Part shown: positions 58,328 to 64,000 of the stretch, piece after piece
Layout of the letters: the number at the start of each line of letters is the position of its first letter
How positions within the stretch are numbered: position 1 is the stretch's first letter
NCBI GenBank assembly: GCA_021793295.1
Contig: JAJYTA010000005.1
Span: forward strand, 1-64,000
Length of the DNA: 64,000 bases
Source of the DNA: Actinomycetes bacterium
GTDB taxonomy: Bacteria; Actinomycetota; Actinomycetes; Jiangellales; Jiangellaceae
Direction of reading: 5' to 3'
Translations under genes and position numbers: made by a program
The notes under the pieces: generated by a model
Database searches by the model: none
Seen by the model: the letters and a program-made list of their open reading frames with translations, nothing else
Told to the model about the DNA's origin: nothing

Positions 58328-59491
58328 ATGACCGACCTGTCGATCGGCGTGGTCGGCCTGGGGACACGGTCCGGGCTCGCACTGCATGCACACCACCCGG
58401 AAGCAGGATCGGCGGTGGTGGCTGTGTGCGACCCCGTCGAAGCGCGGCGGCAGCGCGCTCGGGAGACCTACGGCGAACAGGTTGTCGCCACTGCCGATCA
58501 CCGCGACCTGCTCGATGCCGGCCTGGACGCGGTGTTCGTGCTCACACCGGACCACGTGCACGCCGGGATGGCCATCGATTTTCTGGCCGCCGGCGTGGCG
58601 GTCTACGTGGAGAAGCCGTTGGCGATCAGCGTCGACGACTGTGACGCGGTCCTGCACGCGGCGCGCGAGACCGACAGCCTGCTCTATGTCGGGCACAACA
58701 TGCGTCACATGCCGGTCGTGCAAGAGATGCGCAGGCTGGTTCTCGACGGCGCGATCGGTACCGTCAAGGCGATCTGGTGCCGGCATTTCGTCGGGCACGG
58801 CGGTGACTTCTACTTCAAGGACTGGCACGCCGACCGGCGCTACACCAACAGCCTGCTGCTGCAGAAGGGCGCCCACGACATCGACGTCATCCATTGGCTG
58901 GCCGGCGGTTTCGCTACCCAGGTTCAAGCCATGGGGACACTGGCGGTCTACGGCGACATCGACGACCGGGCTTCGCGCGGCGACGAGCTCATGCACGATT
59001 GGTACGACCCGGAACACAACTGGCCGCCGCGGTCGCTGCGCGGCCTGCACCCGGTCATCGACGTCGAAGACCTCAGCCAGGTGAACCTGCGCTTGGACAA
59101 CGGTGTTCTCGCGACGTACCAGCAATGCCATTTCACCCCGGACTACTGGCGCAACTACACGGTGATCGGCGATCACGGCCGGATGGAGAACTTCGGTGAC
59201 ATGGACGGCGCGGTGATCCGGGTGTGGAACGCCGGCCGGCACGGCTACCGGGCCGACGCCGACCTCGAGGTTCCCGTGGCCAGCGGCACGGCCGGGCATG
59301 GTGGAGCCGACGCGCGCATCGTGGCCGAGTTCCTCGACGCCGTGCGCCACGGCACCGCCACCATCACCTCACCGGTGGCGGCTCGCCAGGCGGTTGCGGC
59401 GGGCTGCGCAGCCACCGACTCGATTCGCACCGGTGGCCGGATCGTCGACGTCGCCCCGCTGCCGTCCGCTCTGGCACCCATGGCAAGGTGA
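58328..59491 (+). CDS. Gfo/Idh/MocA family oxidoreductase
   Basis: A 387-residue NAD(P)-dependent sugar-type dehydrogenase: N-terminal Rossmann domain LSIGVVGLGTRSGLALHA, the diagnostic VYVEKPLAIS, and a C-terminal substrate domain with QKGAHDIDVIHWLAGG. No signal peptide, in contrast to the TAT-exported member at 11.6-13.1 kb. ATG with GAGGAGAG upstream. It is co-directional with pucR, 70 bp downstream; a link with purine metabolism is not obvious. Confidence 0.88.
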   Translation: MTDLSIGVVGLGTRSGLALHAHHPEAGSAVVAVCDPVEARRQRARETYGEQVVATADHRDLLDAGLDAVFVLTPDHVHAGMAIDFLAAGVAVYVEKPLAISVDDCDAVLHAARETDSLLYVGHNMRHMPVVQEMRRLVLDGAIGTVKAIWCRHFVGHGGDFYFKDWHADRRYTNSLLLQKGAHDIDVIHWLAGGFATQVQAMGTLAVYGDIDDRASRGDELMHDWYDPEHNWPPRSLRGLHPVIDVEDLSQVNLRLDNGVLATYQQCHFTPDYWRNYTVIGDHGRMENFGDMDGAVIRVWNAGRHGYRADADLEVPVASGTAGHGGADARIVAEFLDAVRHGTATITSPVAARQAVAAGCAATDSIRTGGRIVDVAPLPSALAPMAR

Positions 59492-59552
59492 GGGACTGAG
59501 CACGTGCGGTGGTGCTCGATGAACGTCATGTCAGTCGAAGGGATGTCGAGCC

Positions 59553-59990
59553 GTGGCCAAGCCCCCGCTTCCGCAGGACGTGAGTGATTTCCTCGCGCGG
59601 CCCAACCCTGCTGTGATGGCGGCAGTGCGCCCGGACGGTCAGCCGGTCACGGTCGCCACCTGGTACCTGTGGCAGGACGGCCGGGTGCTGATCAACCTCG
59701 ACGGTGCGCGCAAGCGGTTGGAGTATCTGCGCCACGACCCTCGGGTCAGCTTGACCGCGGTCGACGGAGAAAACTGGTATACCCACGTGAGCGTTCAGGG
59801 CCGGGTCGTGGAGTTGCTCGACGACACCGGGCTGGCGGACATCGATCGGCTCGCTCGGCACTACACCGGGAGCCCGTACCCCACCCGCGACCGCGCCCGC
59901 GTCAGCGCATGGATCGAGGTTGACCGCTGGCACGGCTGGGGCGCGATGGAGAACACCGACATCGCCCACCATCGGGGTGTGCGCCGCTGA
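59553..59990 (+). CDS. PPOX-class flavin/F420-dependent oxidoreductase
   Basis: A 145-residue split-barrel protein of the pyridoxamine-5-phosphate-oxidase-like/FDOR superfamily: PNPAVMAAVRPDGQPVTVATWYLWQDGRVLINLDGARKR is spread over residues 17-56, then LRHDPRVSLTAVD and a late WGAMEN. Actinobacterial members of this size often use F420. Substrate unknown. GTG with AAGGGAT upstream. Confidence 0.82.
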   Translation: MAKPPLPQDVSDFLARPNPAVMAAVRPDGQPVTVATWYLWQDGRVLINLDGARKRLEYLRHDPRVSLTAVDGENWYTHVSVQGRVVELLDDTGLADIDRLARHYTGSPYPTRDRARVSAWIEVDRWHGWGAMENTDIAHHRGVRR

Positions 59991-60056
59991 GCGCTTGAGC
60001 CATCTGTGTAGGGCCTTGTGACCGGCAGTGGTTGCTGACCGGAGCGGTATCTCCTC

Positions 60057-60099
60057 GGCAGTAACTGCCCATGCTCTCGCTGCGCGGGGTGTCTACTTT
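60057..60099 (+). promoter_or_regulatory. candidate operator and -10 upstream of the permease-molybdoenzyme operon
   Basis: GGCAGTAACTGCC (60057-60069) is a perfect 6-1-6 palindrome; a second GGCAGT occurs near 60025. TACTTT at 60094-60099 is a possible -10. This could be a PucR or other regulator site. Pattern only. Confidence 0.3.
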
Positions 60100-60208
60100 G
60101 CCTGAAACGCGTGCGCGCGGATGATCGACGTCGGCCGTGCGTACCGGTCACGGCCGAAACGATCGCGGGAGCGGCACCGCTGCTGCCGCCCTCACAAGGA
60201 GGCGACGC

Positions 60209-61612
60209 GTGGCACTCGGCTGGAAAGTGGTCTACGGCGGACGGACGCCTCCGCCGGGGGAGGTGGTCCGCCCCGACGAGCGGCTCTCGTGGGCCCGCAC
60301 GGTCGGGCTGGGCGCCCAGCACGTCGTGGCGATGTTCGGTGCAACGTTCGTCTTCCCGCTGGTCATGGGGCTCAACGCGCAGCTGGCGATCATGATGAGC
60401 GGGGTGGCGACGATCTGCTTCCTGCTGATCGTCCAGGGCAAGGTGCCCAGCTACCTCGGCACCAGCGCGTCGTTCGTGGGCGGGGTGGCCGCGATCCGGG
60501 CTCAGGGCGGCGACTCCCCGGACGTCACCGGCGCCATCCTCGTCGCGGGCCTGGTGCTGATCGGCGCGGGCGTGGCGATCCACGTGCTCGGCTCCGGCGT
60601 GCTGTACCGAGTGCTGCCGCCCGTCGTCACCGGTGCGGTCGTGATGCTCATCGGGTTCAACCTGGCGCCCGTGGTCGCCGACGTCTACTGGCCGCAGGAC
60701 CAGTGGATGGCGTTGATCGTCATGACCGCCGTGATCATGATGGCGGTGGGCCTGCGTGGGTTCCTGGGCCGGATCGCGATCTTCGTCGGCCTCGTGTTCG
60801 GCTATGCCCTGTCGTGGATCTTCGACCGGGTCTTCGGGCAGATCACCGCGTTCGACGCCACCGCGGGTGAAGTCACCACCCACTGGCGGGTGAACTTCGA
60901 CGCCCTCGGCGACGCCGATTGGTTCGGCTTCCCGGCCGCGACGACGGTCGCCGCCGACGGCACCGAGGTGGTCGGGTGGCACCTGCCGAGCTTCAACGCA
61001 GCCTTCATCCTGCTGGTCCTGCCCGCCGTCATCGCGCTCATCGCCGAGAACGCCGGGCACGTCAAGGCGGTGGCGGAGATGACCGACCGCGACCTCGACC
61101 CGGTGATGGGCAAGGCGATCGCCGCCGATGGTGTGGGTACCGTCGTGGCCTCGTCCGTCGGCGGCTCACCGACCACCACGTACGCCGAGAACATCGGCGT
61201 CATGGCGGCCACGCGCGTGTACTCCACCGCCGCTTACTACGTCGCGGCGCTGGTGGCGATCGGGTTCGGGTTCTCGCCGAAGTTCGGTGCCCTGGTCTCG
61301 GCCGTGCCAGGCGGGGTGCTCGGCGGTATCACCGTGGTGTTGTACGGCATGATCGGGATGCTCGGCGCGAAGATCTGGATCGAGAACGGCGTCGACTTCG
61401 CCAATCCGATCAATCTCGTGCCGGTGTCGGCGGGCATCATCATCGCCATCGGCGACACCTCGCTCGAAGTCACCGACGATTTCGTGCTCTCGGGTATCGC
61501 CCTGGGCACGCTGGTGACCATCGTGATGTACCACTTGTCGTACGTGGTTGCGCCGGACCACCTCAAGCAGGGCAGATCCGCCACAGGCGCGCCTCGGCCG
61601 AGCGAGGAATGA
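60209..61612 (+). CDS. uracil-xanthine permease (NCS2 family)
   Basis: A 467-residue nucleobase:cation symporter with 13-14 TM segments. NCS2 signatures are QHVVAMFGATFVFPLVMG in the N-terminal part, the TM8 Glu in LIAENAGHVKAV, and the TM10 block GGSPTTTYAENIGVMAATR with its substrate-binding Glu. Close in type to UraA/PyrP, so uracil, xanthine or uric acid are all possible. AAGGAGG (60196-60202) lies 6 nt before GTG 60209. The molybdoenzyme genes follow after 34 bp, suggesting uptake of the enzyme's substrate. Confidence 0.92.
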   Translation: MALGWKVVYGGRTPPPGEVVRPDERLSWARTVGLGAQHVVAMFGATFVFPLVMGLNAQLAIMMSGVATICFLLIVQGKVPSYLGTSASFVGGVAAIRAQGGDSPDVTGAILVAGLVLIGAGVAIHVLGSGVLYRVLPPVVTGAVVMLIGFNLAPVVADVYWPQDQWMALIVMTAVIMMAVGLRGFLGRIAIFVGLVFGYALSWIFDRVFGQITAFDATAGEVTTHWRVNFDALGDADWFGFPAATTVAADGTEVVGWHLPSFNAAFILLVLPAVIALIAENAGHVKAVAEMTDRDLDPVMGKAIAADGVGTVVASSVGGSPTTTYAENIGVMAATRVYSTAAYYVAALVAIGFGFSPKFGALVSAVPGGVLGGITVVLYGMIGMLGAKIWIENGVDFANPINLVPVSAGIIIAIGDTSLEVTDDFVLSGIALGTLVTIVMYHLSYVVAPDHLKQGRSATGAPRPSEE

Positions 61613-61646
61613 GCATGCTGGGCGTCCCGGTAGGAGGATGGACAAG

Positions 61647-62549
61647 GTGAAGCCATCGGGGTTCGCCTACCACCGCCCGGGCACGGTCGCCGACGCGGTG
61701 GCGCTGCTGGGCGAGCACGGCCCCGAGGCCAAGGTGCTCGCCGGTGGGCAGAGCCTCGTCCCGCTTCTCAACATGCGCCTGGCCGCCCCGGCGCACCTGG
61801 TCGACGTCAACCGCATCGACGAGTTGGACGTCGTGCGGGTCGCCTCGGTCGATGCCGGACAGGTCGTGCGCGTGGGCGCTGCCGCGCGGCACAGTCGCGT
61901 GGAACACGACCCGCTGGTACACGCGGCGCTGCCGTTGCTGCGCCAGGCGCTGGTGCTCGTCGCTCACCCCACGATCCGGCACCGGGGTACCACGGTCGGC
62001 AGCCTGGCGCACGCGGACCCGGCGGGGGAGATGCCGGCGGTCCTGGCCTTGCTCGGCGGCTCGGTCACGGTGCGCTCGCAACACGGGCAGCGAGAGATCC
62101 GGGCCGCCGACTTCGTCACCGGGCCGATGACGACGTCGGTGCGCGCTGACGAACTCGTCACCGAGGCGAGTTTTCCCGTCCCGCCGGGACGTACCGGCTC
62201 GGCGTGGGTCGAAGTGGCCCGGCGGGCCGGCGACTACGCCGTGTGCGGGGTTGGCGTCCTGATCGCGGTGGACGACGACGATCGCATCCGGCAAGCGCGG
62301 GCCGCCCTGGTGTCGATGGGCCCGGTACCGGTCGTCGTGGATCTGACCGACGCCGTGGGCGCGGCGCCGTTCGACCAGGCCGACTGGGCGGCCGCGGCTC
62401 GGCTGGTCACGGCCCGGGTGGAACCTGACGACGACATCCACGCCACGGCGGCCTATCGCCGGCAACTGGCCGGCGTGCTCACCGCACGGGCAGGACGCGG
62501 GGCCGTCGACCACGCGGCGACCCGGGCGGAAGCGAGGGCGAGACGATGA
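61647..62549 (+). CDS. xanthine dehydrogenase-type FAD-binding (medium) subunit
   Basis: A 300-residue CoxM/XdhB-type subunit. The FAD contact motifs AGGQSLVPLLNMRLA and IRHRGTTVGSLAHADPAGE are present. AGGAGG (61632-61637) abuts ATG 61638 but lies 9 nt before GTG 61647, and family members begin KPSGFAYHRP, so GTG 61647 is taken as the start. The order medium-small-large here is the cox order. It overlaps the small-subunit gene by ATGA. Confidence 0.92.
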   Translation: MKPSGFAYHRPGTVADAVALLGEHGPEAKVLAGGQSLVPLLNMRLAAPAHLVDVNRIDELDVVRVASVDAGQVVRVGAAARHSRVEHDPLVHAALPLLRQALVLVAHPTIRHRGTTVGSLAHADPAGEMPAVLALLGGSVTVRSQHGQREIRAADFVTGPMTTSVRADELVTEASFPVPPGRTGSAWVEVARRAGDYAVCGVGVLIAVDDDDRIRQARAALVSMGPVPVVVDLTDAVGAAPFDQADWAAAARLVTARVEPDDDIHATAAYRRQLAGVLTARAGRGAVDHAATRAEARARR

Positions 62550-63073
62550 CCGCAATGACCCCCACAGGCCCGGCCGAGTCGCTGCACGAGGTGACGCTGA
62601 CCGTCAACGGGGTGCCGCGCTCGGCGAGCGTGCCCGCTCGCCGGCTGTTGTCGGACTTCCTGCGCCACGACCTCGGGTTGACCGGCACGCACGTGGGCTG
62701 CGAGCACGGCGTGTGCGGGGCGTGCACAGTGCTCGTGGACGGGGAGACGATCCGTTCGTGCCTGCAGTTCGCGGTCATGCACGACGGCGCAGAGGTCACC
62801 ACCGTCGAAGGCTGCGCCCGCGGCGACGGCGAGCTGAGCGCGGTGCAGCGAGCCTTCGGCGAGTGTCACGGGCTGCAGTGCGGCTTCTGCACGCCGGGGT
62901 TCGTCACGACTGTCACCGCCTACCTCGACCAGCATCCAGATCCCAGCGAGGCCGAAGCGCGCGAAGCGATCACGGGCAACCTGTGCCGCTGCACGGGTTA
63001 CCAGAACATCGTCGCGTCGGTCCTGCGGGCGGCGCAGCTGCGCCGAGAGGAGCGGGAGGAGGCACCCGGGTGA
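62546..63073 (+). CDS. xanthine dehydrogenase-type [2Fe-2S] (small) subunit
   Basis: A 175-residue electron-transfer subunit. The N-terminal plant-ferredoxin-type cluster site GCEHGVCGACTVLVDG plus a fourth Cys in IRSCLQF, and the C-terminal alpha-helical cluster site QCGFCTPGFV with LCRCTGYQNIV, are complete. It is coupled to the medium subunit (ATGA) and to the large subunit (GTGA). Confidence 0.95.
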   Translation: MTAMTPTGPAESLHEVTLTVNGVPRSASVPARRLLSDFLRHDLGLTGTHVGCEHGVCGACTVLVDGETIRSCLQFAVMHDGAEVTTVEGCARGDGELSAVQRAFGECHGLQCGFCTPGFVTTVTAYLDQHPDPSEAEAREAITGNLCRCTGYQNIVASVLRAAQLRREEREEAPG

Positions 63074-64000
63074 CGACGAGGACCGTGGGTGAGCCGATAG
63101 CCCGGCGCGAGGACCCCCGACTACTCACCGGCCAGGGCCGATTCCTGGACGACATCGGCTCCGCCGCTCTGGCGGCGGCATTCGTGCGCAGTCCGCACGC
63201 CCACGCGCGCATCGTGGACATCGACGTCACCGACGCGCTCGCCGTCGACGGCCTGGTCGCCATCTACACCCACGACGACCTACCGGGACGCGTCGGCGAA
63301 ACGCTGCCGGTGCTCATTCCGCACGAGGCGCTCACCCATGGCCGAACGGCCTGTCCGCTGGCCAAGAACGAGGTCAACCACGTCGGCGAAGCAATCGTCA
63401 TGGTCGTGGCGACCGACCGCTACCTGGCGGAGGACGCGTGCGAACGCATCCGGGTCGACTACGAGCTGTTGCCGCCGGTGGTGGGCATCGAGGCAGCACG
63501 CGACGGCGACCTTCTCGTGCACGACGACGTTCCCGGCAACGTCTCGGCCCACCTCGTCCAGGAGACCGGCGACGCCCGAGCGGCCATCGACACCGCACCA
63601 CGCGTGCTCGATCTCGACCTCGAGATCGAGCGCAGCGCTTCCACCCCGTTGGAGGGCCGGGGCGTGCACGCGCGCTGGGACGGCGACGACCACAGCCTGC
63701 GCGTCTACACCTCGACCCAGGCCTCGACGTCGGTACGCGCGGCGCTGGCGGCCAAACTCGAGCTGCCGCTGGACCGCGTGGAAGTGATCGCGCCGGACGT
63801 CGGGGGCGGATTCGGCGTCAAGATCGTGCACCCGTGGCCCGAAGAGGTGCTCGTGGCGTGGGCGGCGATCATGCTGGGCCAGGAGGTCAAGTGGACCGAA
63901 GATCGTCGTGAGCATTTCGTCTCCGCGGCGCACGAACGCGGCCAGCTGCAGCACGTGCGAGTCGGCTACGACGACGACGGGCACCTGCTGGGCTTGGACG
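63070..64000 (+). CDS. xanthine dehydrogenase-type molybdopterin (large) subunit, partial
   Basis: The first 310 codons of a molybdenum-hydroxylase large subunit, cut by the window end. GEPIARREDPRLLTGQGRFLDD starts the domain (split by a short loop), then AAFVRSPHAHARI, the region VNHVGEAIVMVVATDRY, EGRGVHARWDGDD, and DVGGGFGVK, the first molybdopterin-contact motif. The active-site loop and catalytic Glu lie beyond the window, so xanthine dehydrogenase, another hydroxylase and form-II CO dehydrogenase cannot be separated on sequence. Context (nucleobase permease, PucR) favours xanthine. GTG overlaps the small-subunit stop. Confidence 0.9.
   Translation, partial: MTTRTVGEPIARREDPRLLTGQGRFLDDIGSAALAAAFVRSPHAHARIVDIDVTDALAVDGLVAIYTHDDLPGRVGETLPVLIPHEALTHGRTACPLAKNEVNHVGEAIVMVVATDRYLAEDACERIRVDYELLPPVVGIEAARDGDLLVHDDVPGNVSAHLVQETGDARAAIDTAPRVLDLDLEIERSASTPLEGRGVHARWDGDDHSLRVYTSTQASTSVRAALAAKLELPLDRVEVIAPDVGGGFGVKIVHPWPEEVLVAWAAIMLGQEVKWTEDRREHFVSAAHERGQLQHVRVGYDDDGHLLGLD

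Overview
The window is high-GC actinobacterial chromosome. The supporting markers are whiA, rbpA, opcA and a SufR-led suf operon, together with GTG starts, dense ATGA/GTGA gene overlaps and several leaderless-type starts. The order uvrC-rapZ-yvcK-whiA ... gap-pgk-tpiA-secG ... pgl-opcA-zwf-tal-tkt / ctaB ... ctaA-ABC transporter-sufR-sufBDCSUT is the conserved block also known from Mycobacterium tuberculosis (Rv1420 to Rv1466), here compressed and interrupted. The genus cannot be fixed from this sequence. A soil Jiangella-like or related filamentous actinobacterium is only a guess.

1-10.2 kb: an MscS-type membrane protein (minus strand), then uvrC, rapZ, yvcK and whiA, the lower glycolytic set gap-pgk-tpiA, secG and rbpA. 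10.3-13.1 kb: a minus-strand pair made of a TAT-exported GH109-like/Gfo-Idh oxidoreductase and an Nramp-fold transporter lacking the usual metal-site motifs. 13.4-21.5 kb: a minus-strand pentose-phosphate operon, tkt-tal-pgi-zwf-opcA-pgl. 21.7-31.8 kb: ctaB (heme O synthase); an intergenic segment with an SDR pseudogene relic and palindromic repeats; a flavin oxidoreductase divergent from a 1,050-residue BTAD/AAA/TPR regulator; ctaA (heme A synthase); and bacterial-PH-domain membrane proteins. 31.7-34.4 kb: an ABC exporter and two small membrane proteins. 34.6-42.1 kb: the iron-sulfur assembly operon sufR-B-D-C-S-U-T, running on into a HAD hydrolase and peptide deformylase.

42.1-64 kb is more accessory. 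It holds a sugar/hydroxy-acid group (SMP-30 lactonase, D-2-hydroxyacid dehydrogenase, DUF2264), a molybdo-hydroxylase maturation operon (moxR-coxE-xdhC-mobA-like), a DUF222-HNH protein and a site-2 protease with CBS domains. Next comes a minus-strand three-gene unit matching E. coli FdrA/YlbE/YlbF (AllF/AllG/AllH, oxamate carbamoyltransferase), divergent from a PucR regulator. Downstream are a Gfo/Idh oxidoreductase, a PPOX-fold protein, a uracil/xanthine permease, and the medium, small and (cut by the window end) large subunits of a xanthine-dehydrogenase-type molybdoenzyme. Read together, 46-64 kb looks like a purine uptake and oxidation region with an oxamate/oxalurate-type carbamoyltransferase attached. 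This is the most interesting hypothesis in the window.

No rRNA, tRNA, CRISPR array, transposase or prophage gene was recognised. Starts were chosen by Shine-Dalgarno (SD) position, leaderless -10 spacing, overlap with the upstream stop, or family N-termini; alternatives are given where they matter.
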